NCBI RefSeq assembly: GCF_023091245.1
Contig: NZ_JAHWXN010000002.1
Coordinates: 434,001-498,000, forward strand
Reading direction: 5' to 3'
Origin: Microbacterium croceum
GTDB taxonomy: Bacteria > Actinomycetota > Actinomycetes > Actinomycetales > Microbacteriaceae
DNA: 64,000 bases
The position numbers were made by a program, and so were the translations under genes. The notes under the pieces were generated by a model. It made no database searches and was not told the origin of the DNA. It worked only from the letters and a program-made list of their open reading frames with translations. Of this stretch, positions 54,872 to 63,748 are shown in pieces; the first letter of the stretch is position 1; each line of letters starts with the position of its first letter.

Positions 54872-54976
54872 AGCCTCGCTGACGCTTCTGCAGACCGGTC
54901 GATCTGCGGTGGGTGATTGGATTGTGGTGCTGCACCGCCGGACACGCCGAATCAAGGCACAAAGCACCAAAGATCT

Positions 54977-55005
54977 ATATTAGACGACGAAGGGAGTTCC
55001 GGCAA
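54977..55005 (-). promoter_or_regulatory. infA operon promoter
   Basis: On the minus strand -35 TTGCCG (55000-55005), 17-bp spacer, -10 TAATAT (54977-54982). The mRNA leader to infA would be about 100 nt. The -35 and spacer overlap the stem of the hairpin at 54989-55032, so termination of the upstream gene and initiation of this operon share the same DNA. Confidence 0.65.
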
Positions 55006-55032
55006 CCTGAGCAGGATGCCGGAACTCCCTTC
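54989..55032 (-). terminator. 16-bp-stem hairpin after the small secreted protein gene
   Basis: Perfect 16-bp arms (54989-55004 and 55017-55032), loop 12 nt, 17 nt after the stop of the gene at 55050. The downstream minus-strand sequence is AT-rich (CTAATATAGATCTTT), giving a moderately good terminator. Confidence 0.75.
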
Positions 55033-55049
55033 GCGTTCCCGGTGGGGGG

Positions 55050-55388
55050 CTAGGCCTTGCTGACCGAGTACGAGACTTTGCCTTTCGAGTAGAACGGCTT
55101 GTGACAGCCACTGTCCCACACGAATGACTGCGACGCGCGGATCACCTTGGTCTTGGTGAAGGCCTGATACCCGGGGAGAGACTGGCACGTCACCTTCACA
55201 GTGACCTTCTTGCCGGGGTCAACCCGACACGTACCTACAACGTCTGGCTTCTCGTTCGCCCAGCTGAGATTGCAGGTCGTTGCGGCGCTCGCGGGTGCGG
55301 CGGTCAGCACTCCGGCGCCCAGAGCGCCCATCACGATCGCTGCGCCTGCGAATAGCTTCGCGCCAATCGAGCGGTACTTCGTCTTCAT
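55050..55388 (-). CDS. small secreted cysteine-containing protein, unknown function
   Basis: A 112-residue protein with a clear Sec signal peptide (MKTKYRSIGAKLFAGAAIVM onward, cleavage probably after ASA at about 36). The mature part of about 77 residues has four cysteines (in TTCNLSW, VGTCRVD, VKVTCQS and DSGCHKP), enough for two disulfides. RBS GGAGGACAGGG is strong. It lies next to a DsbA-like oxidoreductase, which could form these bonds. The gene and its surroundings look less GC-biased than neighbours. No family recognised. Confidence 0.75.
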   Translation of the reverse strand: MKTKYRSIGAKLFAGAAIVMGALGAGVLTAAPASAATTCNLSWANEKPDVVGTCRVDPGKKVTVKVTCQSLPGYQAFTKTKVIRASQSFVWDSGCHKPFYSKGKVSYSVSKA

Positions 55389-55400
55389 TCCCTGTCCTCC

Positions 55401-55432
55401 GGTCGTATCGAATCGATTGATTCGATGCGACC
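55401..55432. repeat. 14-bp inverted repeat upstream of the secreted protein
   Basis: Arms 55401-55414 and 55419-55432 match with one mismatch around a GATT centre, giving an AT-containing palindrome (ATCGAATC/GATTCGAT core). It is 12 nt before the ATG on the minus strand and touches the RBS. It could be an operator, an RNA hairpin controlling the RBS, or the terminator of the DsbA-like gene. Confidence 0.6.
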
Positions 55433-55460
55433 GTAACTCGCACGAGTCCGGGACCGGGCG

Positions 55461-56138
55461 TTATCCCAGTATCTTGCTGAACTCCGCCTGGATGTCTGCG
55501 TTGTTGATGCGATCGCCGTTGATCACCACAGTCGGCGTTCCCACGCGCCCGGTGTCGGGGTCCGGCGGAGTGTTCTTCGTCTGGTCCGCTACGAACTTCG
55601 AATACGTGCCGTCGGTGATGCAAGAGACCGCGGCCTCCGCGCCGGCCTGTGTGGCGAGGTCGCCGAGCTGCTCGTCAGTGAGCCCTGCAGTGCCTTCCTG
55701 CGGCTGGTTGGCGAAGAGCGAGTTGAAGTAATCGAGCGCGGAGTCCGGAGCCTCAGCCGCCACGCAGTACATCGAGTTGGCGGCGCGCGTCGAGTACTTC
55801 GAGTTCTGCGACTGGAAGTCAAGAATAGAGATCGGATGGATGTTCAAGGTGATCTTGTCATCCGCCGCCGCCGTTTGGAGCTGCTCGCCATACGCGTCCT
55901 CGAATTGCCCGCAGACGGGGCACATGAAGTCAACGTAGGTGTCGATGCTGTCTTCGCCACCCCCGAAGGTGATGGCTCCGGTTTTATCATCCACAATCGC
56001 GCTCTGCGGTGCGACGCCGGGAGCCGTGGCCTGGTTGTTCAGGAACACCACGAGTCCGCCCAGGGCGACCAGTACGACGACCACGGCGGCGGAGACGCCG
56101 ATCGCGAACCAGTTGGTGTTGCTCTTCGCCGCTGCCAT
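55461..56138 (-). CDS. DsbA-like thioredoxin-fold membrane-anchored protein
   Basis: A 225-residue protein, start ATG 56138 (GGAAGACA upstream). An N-terminal transmembrane anchor (about residues 10-35) leads to an extracellular DsbA/Thioredoxin_4 domain. The active site is DFMCPVCGQFE, a CPVC dithiol (about residue 72-75), and the cis-Pro loop is GRVGTPTVVINGD. It should oxidise or isomerise cysteines outside the membrane. Found between map and infA in related genera too. The small Cys protein downstream is a candidate substrate. Confidence 0.9.
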   Translation of the reverse strand: MAAAKSNTNWFAIGVSAAVVVVLVALGGLVVFLNNQATAPGVAPQSAIVDDKTGAITFGGGEDSIDTYVDFMCPVCGQFEDAYGEQLQTAAADDKITLNIHPISILDFQSQNSKYSTRAANSMYCVAAEAPDSALDYFNSLFANQPQEGTAGLTDEQLGDLATQAGAEAAVSCITDGTYSKFVADQTKNTPPDPDTGRVGTPTVVINGDRINNADIQAEFSKILG

Positions 56139-56241
56139 TGTCTTCCGTTTCTCTCGGTATCGCCGCACCTCATGCAGGCGCATGTACCTTTGGATTCTGC
56201 CGTATCAGCCTATGCGGTTCGTGTGAGGGATGCCCGCAGGA

Positions 56242-57090
56242 TCAGGCGACAGGTACCGGCACGATGCCGAACGGCGCCAGGCCGGCGGCACCGCCATCCG
56301 CCGCCGTGAGCACCCAGATCCCGCCCACGTGACGGGCGACGCTGTGTTCCCAGTGCGAACCATCGCTACCGTCGACGGTCGTGACGGTCCAGTCGTCGTC
56401 CTCGATGTAGGTCGCCTCGCCGCCCGCGGTCACCATGGGCTCGATCGCCAGGACGAGGCCGTCCTTGATCTCGGGGCCGGGATCCGGCGTGCGGTAATTG
56501 AAGACGCTCGGCGCCTCGTGCATCTTGCGTCCGATGCCATGGCCGACGTACTCGCGGAGGATGCCGTAGGTCTCCCCCGACACGGCCGATGGCCCCTGCG
56601 CCTCGATGTACTCCTGGATGGCTGCGCCGATCTCGCCGATGTGCGACGCCGTGGCCATGGCCGCGACTCCGGCCCAGAGCGAGCCCTCTGTGACGCGCGA
56701 GAGCTCCTCGCGTCGGGCGACGAGCTCAGGGCGCTCCGGGTCCGGAACGACGAAGGTCACGGCGCTGTCGCCGTTCCAGCCCTCGAACTGCGCACCGCAG
56801 TCGACGGACACGATGTCGCCCGGCTGCAGGACGAGCTCACCGGGGATGCCGTGCACGACCTGCGCGTTCACCGACACGCAGATGGTGTGGTGGTAGCCGC
56901 GCACGAGCTGGAAGTTGGACTCCGCTCCCCGCTCGACGATCACGCGGTTGGCGGCCTCATCGAGCTCGAGCGTCGTGACACCGGGCCGGATCAGCGGACG
57001 CACCGCGTCCAGGGCCGCTGCGGTGATGAGACCGGGCTCGACCATGGCCCGCAACTGAGCCGGAGTCTTGTAGATCGACCGACGGAACAT
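56242..57090 (-). CDS. map: methionine aminopeptidase, type I
   Basis: A 282-residue metalloprotease that removes initiator Met. Metal ligands: Asp in VSVDCGAQFEGWNGDSAVTF (two Asp, about residues 91-110), His in VGHGIGRKMHE, and the two Glu in later LVLAIEPMV and DWTVTT regions. It lies 8 bp after adk, in the operon secY-adk-map. Length is normal. Confidence 0.97.
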   Translation of the reverse strand: MFRRSIYKTPAQLRAMVEPGLITAAALDAVRPLIRPGVTTLELDEAANRVIVERGAESNFQLVRGYHHTICVSVNAQVVHGIPGELVLQPGDIVSVDCGAQFEGWNGDSAVTFVVPDPERPELVARREELSRVTEGSLWAGVAAMATASHIGEIGAAIQEYIEAQGPSAVSGETYGILREYVGHGIGRKMHEAPSVFNYRTPDPGPEIKDGLVLAIEPMVTAGGEATYIEDDDWTVTTVDGSDGSHWEHSVARHVGGIWVLTAADGGAAGLAPFGIVPVPVA

Positions 57091-57098
57091 CGGTCCGC

Positions 57099-57695
57099 TC
57101 AGGCCGCGAGGCGAAGACCACGAGCGGTCAGCGCAGCGAAGATACGCGAGGTGATCTCCTCGAGCGATCCGACCCCATCGATGCGGTCGACGATGCCCTT
57201 GGCGCCGTAGACCTCGAGGATCGGCGCCGTCTCACGCTCGTAGATGTCGAGGCGGTGACCGATGGCCTCCGGCGTGTCATCCGAACGCCCCTGCTCGGTC
57301 GCACGCAGCGTGAGCCGCGACAGGCTCTCCTCGCGTGGGACATCGAGCAGGATCACGGCGTCGAGAGCGACGCCCCGCTCGGCCAGGAACGCCTCGAGGT
57401 GCGCCACCTGCGCCGTGTTGCGGGGGTAGCCGTCGAGCAGGAACCCGTTCGCCGCATCCTCCTGCGACAGGCGGTCGCGCACGATCTCGCTGGTCAGCTC
57501 GTCCGGCACCAGATCACCCTTGTCGAGGATCGCCGTGACCTGCTGGCCGAGCGGCGTCCCCTCCTTGATATTCGCGCGGAAGATGTCTCCCGTCGACACC
57601 ACGGGGATGCCGTACGACTCGGCGATGCGCACACCCTGCGTGCCCTTGCCGGAGCCCTGAGGGCCGACGATCAGGAGACGTGCGGATGCTGTCAT
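57099..57695 (-). CDS. adk: adenylate kinase
   Basis: A 198-residue short-form adenylate kinase. The P-loop is GPQGSGKGTQG (residues 11-21), the AMP-binding FRANIKEGTPLG (37-50) and FLLDGYPRNTAQ (about 83-94) follow, then the short lid. No zinc cysteines are seen, as in other actinobacteria. It overlaps the secY stop (ATGA). Confidence 0.98.
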   Translation of the reverse strand: MTASARLLIVGPQGSGKGTQGVRIAESYGIPVVSTGDIFRANIKEGTPLGQQVTAILDKGDLVPDELTSEIVRDRLSQEDAANGFLLDGYPRNTAQVAHLEAFLAERGVALDAVILLDVPREESLSRLTLRATEQGRSDDTPEAIGHRLDIYERETAPILEVYGAKGIVDRIDGVGSLEEITSRIFAALTARGLRLAA

Positions 57696-59014
57696 CGAAG
57701 AAGCCCTTCGTAGTGGCGCTGCTGCAGCTGCGCGTCGATCTGCTTGACCGTCTCAAGACCCACACCCACGATGATCAGGATCGAGGCGCCACCGAACGGG
57801 AAGTTCTGGTTGGCGCCGACCGTGGCGAGGGCGATGAGCGGAATCAGCGCGATGAGACCCAGGTAGATGGAACCGGGGAGCGTGATACGTGTGAGCACGT
57901 AGTCGAGGTACTCGGCGGTCGGACGTCCGGCACGGATGCCCGGGATGAACCCGCCGTACTTCTTCATGTTGTCGGCGACCTCGACCGGGTTGAACGTGAT
58001 CGCGACGTAGAAGTAGGTGAAGCCGATGATGAGCAGGAAGTACACGGCCATGTAGACCGGGTGGTTGCCCGTGGTGAAGTTCGCACTGATCCAGGAGACC
58101 CATGCCGGCGGAGTCGATCCGTCCTGCGGGGTGTTGAACTGCGCGATCAGCGCCGGGATGTACAGCAGCGACGAGGCGAAGATCACGGGGATCACACCCG
58201 CCATGTTCACCTTGATCGGGATGTAGGTGTTCGTACCGCCGTAAGTGCGGCGTCCGACCATCCGCTTGGCGTACTGCACCGGGATGCGACGCTGCGACTG
58301 CTCGACGAACACGACGAGACCCATCACGATGATGCCCACCAGGAGCACGAGCAGGAAGACCTCGAAGCCCTTGCTCTCCCAGATCATCCACATGGCGCCG
58401 GGGAAGGTGGCGGAGATCGAGGTGAAGATCAGGAGGGACATGCCGTTGCCGATGCCACGCTCGGTGACGAGTTCCGCGAACCACATGATGAGTCCGGTAC
58501 CGGCGGTCATCGCCATGATGATGAGCAGCTGCGCCCACCACACGTCATTCGTGAGCAGGTTCTGGCAGGCGGCGACATCCGTCGTGCCGAAGAGCTGGCC
58601 GCTGCGGGCCACCGTGACCAGCGTGGTCGACTGCAGCAGCGCCAGCGCGATGGTGAGGTAGCGCGTGTACTGGGTCAGGCGGGCCTGACCGGCCTGGCCT
58701 TCCTTGTGCAGCGCCTCGAAGTGCGGAATGACGACGCGCAGCAGCTGCGTGATGATCGTCGCGGTGATGTAGGGCATGACGCCCAGCGCGAAGATCGACA
58801 GCTGCAGAAGCGCTCCGCCGGAGAAGAGGTTGACCAGACCGAGCAGTCCGTCTGCGCCCGAGTTCTGGGCGAGGCACTCCTCCACGTTCGGGAAATGCAC
58901 GAACGGGGCAGGCACGTTGGAGCCCAGCCGGTAGATGGCGACGATCGCCAGGGTGAAACCGATCTTCCGACGCAGGTCGGGCGTGCGGAAGATCCGCGCG
59001 ATGGCGCTAAACAA
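57692..59014 (-). CDS. secY: preprotein translocase subunit SecY
   Basis: A 440-residue, ten-helix channel subunit. The start codon is TTG at 59014, with AGGAGG seven bases upstream, a rare but well-supported choice. Recognisable segments: RRKIGFTLAIVAIYRLGSNV (16-35, helix 1), GALLQLSIFALGVMPYITAT (about 78-97), and the cytoplasmic loop KYGGFIPGIRAGRPTAEYLD (about 340-359), the ribosome/SecA contact. It has its own transcription unit with adk and map. Confidence 0.98.
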   Translation of the reverse strand: MFSAIARIFRTPDLRRKIGFTLAIVAIYRLGSNVPAPFVHFPNVEECLAQNSGADGLLGLVNLFSGGALLQLSIFALGVMPYITATIITQLLRVVIPHFEALHKEGQAGQARLTQYTRYLTIALALLQSTTLVTVARSGQLFGTTDVAACQNLLTNDVWWAQLLIIMAMTAGTGLIMWFAELVTERGIGNGMSLLIFTSISATFPGAMWMIWESKGFEVFLLVLLVGIIVMGLVVFVEQSQRRIPVQYAKRMVGRRTYGGTNTYIPIKVNMAGVIPVIFASSLLYIPALIAQFNTPQDGSTPPAWVSWISANFTTGNHPVYMAVYFLLIIGFTYFYVAITFNPVEVADNMKKYGGFIPGIRAGRPTAEYLDYVLTRITLPGSIYLGLIALIPLIALATVGANQNFPFGGASILIIVGVGLETVKQIDAQLQQRHYEGLLR

Positions 59015-59102
59015 GGACGTTCCTCCTGAAAGGGTTGCCGAATCCCGAAGGGCGGCTGAAAGACCAGGGTAACCTACACGGACCAGGCGGGGAGACCAAC
59101 CA

Positions 59103-59135
59103 CAAGAGGGGCCGGAGAATCTCCGGCCCCTCTTG
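59103..59135 (-). terminator. terminator after rplO
   Basis: A perfect 15-bp stem (59103-59117 with 59121-59135) with a 3-nt loop, 8 nt after the rplO stop. It ends the spc-type ribosomal operon before secY. Confidence 0.85.
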
Positions 59136-59143
59136 CCTGGTGG

Positions 59144-59779
59144 TTACTTGACGGATCCGCCGGCAGCCACGATCTTCTGCTCGGCAGAACCCGAGACCTT
59201 GTCGACCGCGACGGTGAGCTTCACGGCGATGTCGCCGTTTCCGAGAACCTTGACCTTCTCGTTCTTGCGAACGGCACCCTTGGCGACGAGGTCGCTGATG
59301 GTGACGTCGCCACCCTTCGGGTACAGCTCCGCGAGCTTCTCCAGGTTCACGACCTGGTACTCCACGCGGAACGGGTTCTTGAACCCGCGCAGCTTCGGGG
59401 TGCGCATGTGCAGAGGCATCTGCCCACCCTCGAAGCCGACGCGAACGGTGTTGCGAGCCTTGGTGCCCTTGGTACCACGACCGGCGGTCTTACCCTTGGA
59501 GCCCTCACCACGACCGACACGGGTCTTCGCGGTGTTGGCGCCGGGGACCGGACGCAGGTGGTGAACCTTCAGCACGCCGGGGCGGGATGCCGGAGCATCC
59601 TTCTTCGGCGCAGCCTTCTTGGCGGCGGGCTTCTTGGCCGCAGCGTCAGCCTTGGCGTCGGAGGCGGCGGCCTTGGCCGGAGCCTTCTTCGCTGCGGGCT
59701 TCTTCTCGGCGGCAGCCTTGGGAGCGGCAGCCTTCTTCGGGGCCTTCTCGGCCTCGACGGCGTCGTTCTTCTCAGCCAT
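59144..59779 (-). CDS. rplO: 50S ribosomal protein L15 with Lys/Ala-rich N-terminal extension
   Basis: A 211-residue L15. The conserved region starts near residue 69 ([20 protein letters not shown]) and includes [20 protein letters not shown]. The first 66 residues are an Ala/Lys/Pro-rich low-complexity extension reminiscent of histone-like tails. It starts on the rpmD stop (TAATG). Other bacteria have about 145 residues. The extension is probably surface-exposed and binds RNA or DNA; its need is unknown. Confidence 0.96.
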   Translation of the reverse strand: MAEKNDAVEAEKAPKKAAAPKAAAEKKPAAKKAPAKAAASDAKADAAAKKPAAKKAAPKKDAPASRPGVLKVHHLRPVPGANTAKTRVGRGEGSKGKTAGRGTKGTKARNTVRVGFEGGQMPLHMRTPKLRGFKNPFRVEYQVVNLEKLAELYPKGGDVTISDLVAKGAVRKNEKVKVLGNGDIAVKLTVAVDKVSGSAEQKIVAAGGSVK

Positions 59780-59964
59780 TAGTCGATCTCCTCAACCTTG
59801 ACGAGGTGGGCGACGGTCTTGACGTAACCGCGCGTCTGCGCGTCGTCGGGGCGAACGGTGCTGTCGCCGATTCGCTTGAGACCGAGGCTGCGCAGCGTGT
59901 CACGCTGGTTCTGCTTCTCACTCACCTTGGACTTGACCTGCGTGACCTTGAGGCGCGAAGCCAT
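59779..59964 (-). CDS. rpmD: 50S ribosomal protein L30
   Basis: A 61-residue L30: [20 protein letters not shown] then [15 protein letters not shown], the standard pattern. It overlaps rpsE by one base at its start and rplO at its stop. The longer open frame upstream lies within rpsE. Confidence 0.97.
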   Translation of the reverse strand: MASRLKVTQVKSKVSEKQNQRDTLRSLGLKRIGDSTVRPDDAQTRGYVKTVAHLVKVEEID

Positions 59965-60680
59965 CAGGCACCTACCTTCTGTGCGGCGATGGCCTCGGCC
60001 TCCGCACGGACGAGACGCGCCGGAGCCACCTGGTCGAACTCGAGACCACGACGCGCGGCGACCGCACGGGGCTCCTCGAGCTGCTTCAGAGCAGCGACGG
60101 TCGCGTGCACGATGTTGATCGTGTTCGACGAGCCGAGGGACTTCGACAGGACGTCGTGGATACCGGCGCACTCGAGCACGGCGCGGACGGGACCACCGGC
60201 GATAACACCGGTACCGGCCGCGGCCGGGCGCAGCAGAACCACACCGGCGGCCGCCTCACCCTGCACCGGGTGCGGGATCGTGCTGCCGACGCGCGGAACG
60301 CGGAAGAAGTTGCGCTTGGCCTCTTCGACACCCTTCGAGATCGCGAGGGGAACCTCACGAGCCTTGCCGTATCCGACACCGACGAGACCGTTGCCGTCAC
60401 CGACGACCACGAGAGCGGTGAAGCTGAAGCGACGTCCACCCTTCACGACCTTCGAGACACGGTTGATGGTGACCACACGCTCGAGGAACTGGTTGTCCCC
60501 ACGATCGCGCGAGTTGCGGTCACGTCCGCCGCCCTGGTTGCGATCGCGTCCGCCGCCACGGCGGCCTTCGCGAGCAGGCTCGGCCTGGGTCGTACCGGCG
60601 GCCGTCTCAGAGACGACTGCGGCCGCCTCAGGAGCGGCAGCTGCCGTTTCGGTCACTTCGTTCTCCTTGTTGTCACTCAC
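59964..60680 (-). CDS. rpsE: 30S ribosomal protein S5
   Basis: A 238-residue S5. The conserved part from about residue 60 has [20 protein letters not shown], then [20 protein letters not shown]. The first 60 residues are an extra Glu/Ala then Gly/Arg-rich segment ([20 protein letters not shown]), longer than in E. coli S5 (167). It overlaps rplR and rpmD. Confidence 0.97.
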   Translation of the reverse strand: MSDNKENEVTETAAAAPEAAAVVSETAAGTTQAEPAREGRRGGGRDRNQGGGRDRNSRDRGDNQFLERVVTINRVSKVVKGGRRFSFTALVVVGDGNGLVGVGYGKAREVPLAISKGVEEAKRNFFRVPRVGSTIPHPVQGEAAAGVVLLRPAAAGTGVIAGGPVRAVLECAGIHDVLSKSLGSSNTINIVHATVAALKQLEEPRAVAARRGLEFDQVAPARLVRAEAEAIAAQKVGA

Positions 60681-61036
60681 AGTGCCAGCCCCCCTTCACG
60701 GGCGCCATCGGCGATGGCTGCGACACGACCGGCGTAGCGGTTGCCACCACGGTCGAACACTGCCTCGGAAACGCCGGCAGCCTTTGCGCGCTCGGCGAGA
60801 AGCTCGCCGACCTTGCGAGCCTTGGCGGTCTTGTCACCCTCGAGCGAGCGCAGGTCGGTCTCGAGCGTCGAAGCCGACGCCACGGTGTGACCCTTGCTGT
60901 CGTCGACGAGCTGCACGAAGACGTGGCGAGCCGAACGGTTGACGACGAGGCGCGGCCGCACCTCGGTGCCGACGACCTTCTTGCGAAGGCGGGCGTGACG
61001 ACGCGCGCGGGCGTCAGACTTTGACTTGAGAGCCAT
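60677..61036 (-). CDS. rplR: 50S ribosomal protein L18
   Basis: A 119-residue L18 that binds 5S r[23 protein letters not shown] (about residues 27-46) and the C-terminal [20 protein letters not shown] are the family blocks. It overlaps rpsE by 4 bp (ATGA). Confidence 0.98.
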   Translation of the reverse strand: MALKSKSDARARRHARLRKKVVGTEVRPRLVVNRSARHVFVQLVDDSKGHTVASASTLETDLRSLEGDKTAKARKVGELLAERAKAAGVSEAVFDRGGNRYAGRVAAIADGAREGGLAL

Positions 61037-61038
61037 GG

Positions 61039-61575
61039 TTACTTACCACTCTTTCCGGCCTTGCGACGCACGATCTCGCCGGCGTAGCGCACACCCTTGC
61101 CCTTGTACGGCTCGGGCTTGCGGATCTTGCGGATGTTGGCAGCTGCCTCGCCGACAGCCTGCTTGTCGATTCCGCTGACGGTGAGCTTGTTGTTGCCCTC
61201 GACCGTGAGCGTGATCCCGGCGGGCGGGTCGATCAGGACCGGGTGCGAGAAGCCGAGTGCGAACTCGACCGAGCTGCCCTTCTGAGCCACGCGGTAACCG
61301 GTTCCGACGACCTCGAGACCCTTGGTGTAGCCCTGGGTCACGCCGATGATGTTGTTGTTGATGAGCGTGCGGGTCAGGCCGTGAAGCGACCGCGACGCGC
61401 GCTCGTCGTCGGGACGGGAGACCAGAATCTGGTTCTCCTCGACCGCGACCTCGATGGGGCTGGCCACCGTGAGGGTGAGTTCACCCTTGGGGCCCTTCAC
61501 CGCGACCTCACGGCCGTCGACCGAAACGGTGACGCCCGCAGGCACGTCGATGGGAAGTCGTCCAATACGCGACAT
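61039..61575 (-). CDS. rplF: 50S ribosomal protein L6
   Basis: A 178-residue L6. [20 protein letters not shown] (1-20) and the C-terminal [20 protein letters not shown] (about 152-171), which contacts 23S rRNA near the factor-binding site, are conserved. Normal length; 2 bp before rplR. Confidence 0.98.
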   Translation of the reverse strand: MSRIGRLPIDVPAGVTVSVDGREVAVKGPKGELTLTVASPIEVAVEENQILVSRPDDERASRSLHGLTRTLINNNIIGVTQGYTKGLEVVGTGYRVAQKGSSVEFALGFSHPVLIDPPAGITLTVEGNNKLTVSGIDKQAVGEAAANIRKIRKPEPYKGKGVRYAGEIVRRKAGKSGK

Positions 61576-61581
61576 TTCGAA

Positions 61582-61980
61582 TTACCACACGTAGGCGAGA
61601 ACTTCTCCGCCCACGCCCTTCTGCTCTGCCTGACGGTCGGTGAGAAGACCGGAGGAGGTGGACAGGATGGCCACGCCGAGGCCGCCGAGGACCGTGGGGA
61701 GCTCCGTGGACTTCGCGTACACGCGGAGGCCGGGCTTCGAGACACGCTTGATGCCTGCGATCGACCGCTCACGGTTCGGGCCGTACTTCAGCGTCAGCGT
61801 CAGGTTCTTTCCGACGCGAGCGTCAGAGGTCTCCCAGCCGGCGATGTAGCCCTCCTGCTGGAGGATGGCGGCGATGTTCGTCTTCAGCTTGCTCGACGGC
61901 AGGGTCACGGATTCGTGGTGCGCCGAGTTCGCGTTGCGCAGACGGGTCAGCATATCTGCGACCGGGTCTGTCATTGTCAT
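61582..61980 (-). CDS. rpsH: 30S ribosomal protein S8
   Basis: A 132-residue S8. [20 protein letters not shown] (about 4-23) begins it and [20 protein letters not shown] (about 106-125) ends it. Met1 or Met3 may be the start; AAAGGAA fits Met1. It binds 16S rRNA helix 21. rpsN, its usual upstream neighbour, is missing. Confidence 0.98.
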   Translation of the reverse strand: MTMTDPVADMLTRLRNANSAHHESVTLPSSKLKTNIAAILQQEGYIAGWETSDARVGKNLTLTLKYGPNRERSIAGIKRVSKPGLRVYAKSTELPTVLGGLGVAILSTSSGLLTDRQAEQKGVGGEVLAYVW

Positions 61981-62125
61981 GGTTTTGTTCCTTTGTTCAT
62001 GAGGTTCCGGCTGCCGTTACACGACAGACGGCCTGCGATGAGCACGCAATCTTCAATTGTACGTGCACATTGGCGATGAATCCGACAGGCTCAGAAACCC
62101 GAGGGTTCCTGAGCCTGTCGAGGGA
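61981..62125. repeat. rpsH-rplE spacer with paired CTGAGCCTGTCG repeats (hairpin 62083-62120)
   Basis: Two inverted copies, CGACAGGCTCAG (62083-62094) and CTGAGCCTGTCG (62109-62120), with AACCC/GGGTT inside, make a strong hairpin 5 nt after the rplE stop. The 145-bp spacer is where rpsN normally lies. On the minus strand a weak U-run follows. Confidence 0.8.
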
Positions 62126-62716
62126 TCACGCCTGTGCGTCTTCCGAGCGGAACGGGAAGCCGAGGTGGCGGAGCAGTGCCCGACCCTCGTCATCCGTCTT
62201 CGCGGTGGTGACGACGGTGATGTCGAAGCCGCGAACCCGGTCGATGCGGTCCTGATCGATCTCGTGGAAGACGCTCTGCTCCTGGAGACCGAAGGTGTAG
62301 TTGCCGTTGCCGTCGAACTGCTTGCCCGAGAGTCCGCGGAAGTCGCGGATACGAGGCAGTGCGAGCGAGACGAGGCGGTCCACGAACTCCCAGGCGCGGT
62401 CACCGCGGAGGGTGACGTGCGCGCCGATGGGCTGTCCCTCACGCAGCTTGAACTGCGCGATGGACTTGCGGGCCTTCGTGACGATCGGCTTCTGGCCGGT
62501 GATCTTGGTGAGGTCGTCGACCGCGCCATCGATCACCTTGCTGTCGCGAGCTGCCTCGCCGACACCGGTGTTCACGACGACCTTGACCAGTCCGGGGATC
62601 TGCATGACGTTCGCGTAACCGAACTCTTCCTGCAGAGCCTTCTTGATCTCAGAGTTGTACTTCGCCTTCAGGCGGGGCTGCACCTTGACAGCCTCCGCAG
62701 CGTCAGTAGCTGCCAT
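62126..62716 (-). CDS. rplE: 50S ribosomal protein L5
   Basis: A 196-residue L5 that binds 5S rRNA and contacts P-site t[23 protein letters not shown] (about 36-55), [22 protein letters not shown] (here [18 protein letters not shown]) and the C-terminal [20 protein letters not shown] are conserved. It shares its start with the rplX stop. Confidence 0.98.
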   Translation of the reverse strand: MAATDAAEAVKVQPRLKAKYNSEIKKALQEEFGYANVMQIPGLVKVVVNTGVGEAARDSKVIDGAVDDLTKITGQKPIVTKARKSIAQFKLREGQPIGAHVTLRGDRAWEFVDRLVSLALPRIRDFRGLSGKQFDGNGNYTFGLQEQSVFHEIDQDRIDRVRGFDITVVTTAKTDDEGRALLRHLGFPFRSEDAQA

Positions 62717-63063
62717 CAGAGGTCCTTACCGCTCTTCTTCGCGAAGCGCACGCGGACGTTGCGCTTGACGCCGTCCTTCACCTGCTCCTCGACCCGGTGG
62801 CCGACCTTGGTCGGCTTCTTGGTCGAAGGGTCGACGAGTGCGACATTCGAAATGTGGATGGGAGCCTCGACAGTCTCGAGGCCACCCGTCTTGGTGCCAC
62901 GCTGCGTCTGACCGACGCGGGTGTGCTTGGTGACGTAGTTCACGCCCTCGACGACGACGCGGTTGCGCTCGGACAGGATCTCGAGGACCTTGCCCTGCTT
63001 GCCGCGCTCGTCCTTGGATCCGGTGATGACCTGAACCAGGTCACCCTTCTTGATCTTCGCCAT
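62716..63063 (-). CDS. rplX: 50S ribosomal protein L24
   Basis: A 115-residue L24. The KOW motif is [20 protein letters not shown] (4-23), followed by [20 protein letters not shown]. An assembly initiator on 23S rRNA. Normal length. Confidence 0.98.
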   Translation of the reverse strand: MAKIKKGDLVQVITGSKDERGKQGKVLEILSERNRVVVEGVNYVTKHTRVGQTQRGTKTGGLETVEAPIHISNVALVDPSTKKPTKVGHRVEEQVKDGVKRNVRVRFAKKSGKDL

Positions 63064-63065
63064 GA

Positions 63066-63434
63066 TTAGATGACCTCCGGCGCCAGCGACACGATCTTCA
63101 TGAACTTCTTGTCGCGAAGCTCACGACCGACCGGCCCGAAGATACGGGTGCCGCGGGGCTCCCCGTCGTTCTTCAGGATGACGGCGGCGTTCTCGTCGAA
63201 CTTGATGTACGAGCCGTCAGGACGGCGCGTCTCCTTCTTGGTGCGGACGATGACCGCCTTGACGACGTCGCCCTTCTTGACGTTTCCACCGGGGATCGCG
63301 TCCTTGACGGTCGCGACGATGGTGTCGCCCAGGCCGGCGTAACGACGCTTGGAGCCACCGAGCACACGGATGGTGAGCAGCTCCTTGGCACCGGTGTTGT
63401 CGGCGACCTTGAGTCGGGATTCCTGCTGAATCAC
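63066..63434 (-). CDS. rplN: 50S ribosomal protein L14
   Basis: A 122-residue L14. [20 protein letters not shown] (1-20) and [20 protein letters not shown] (about 57-76) are conserved. It overlaps rpsQ by 4 bp (ATGA). Confidence 0.98.
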   Translation of the reverse strand: MIQQESRLKVADNTGAKELLTIRVLGGSKRRYAGLGDTIVATVKDAIPGGNVKKGDVVKAVIVRTKKETRRPDGSYIKFDENAAVILKNDGEPRGTRIFGPVGRELRDKKFMKIVSLAPEVI

Positions 63435-63748
63435 TTGGCCTTCTCCAGAATCTCCACCAGACGCCAGCGCTTCGTGGCGCTCAGCGGGCGGGTCTCGTTG
63501 ATGAGGACCAGGTCGCCGATGCCGGCGGTGTTCGCCTCATCGTGCGCCTTGACCTTCGAGGTGCGGCGGATGACCTTGCCGTAAAGCGGGTGCTTCACGC
63601 GGTCCTCGACCTCGACCACGATGGTCTTGTCCATCTTGTCGCTGACGACGTAGCCACGACGCGCCTTGCGGTACCCACGGGCATCCGCATCGCGGACGTC
63701 GTGAGCGGCGTGCTCAACCTCGACGGCTGCTTCCTTCTTGGTGGCCAT
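63431..63748 (-). CDS. rpsQ: 30S ribosomal protein S17
   Basis: A 105-residue S17 from ATG 63748, whose A is shared with the rpmC stop; a GTG one codon earlier is possible. Conserved [20 protein letters not shown] (about 33-52) and [20 protein letters not shown]. About 25 extra residues precede the core relative to E. coli. Confidence 0.97.
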   Translation of the reverse strand: MATKKEAAVEVEHAAHDVRDADARGYRKARRGYVVSDKMDKTIVVEVEDRVKHPLYGKVIRRTSKVKAHDEANTAGIGDLVLINETRPLSATKRWRLVEILEKAK

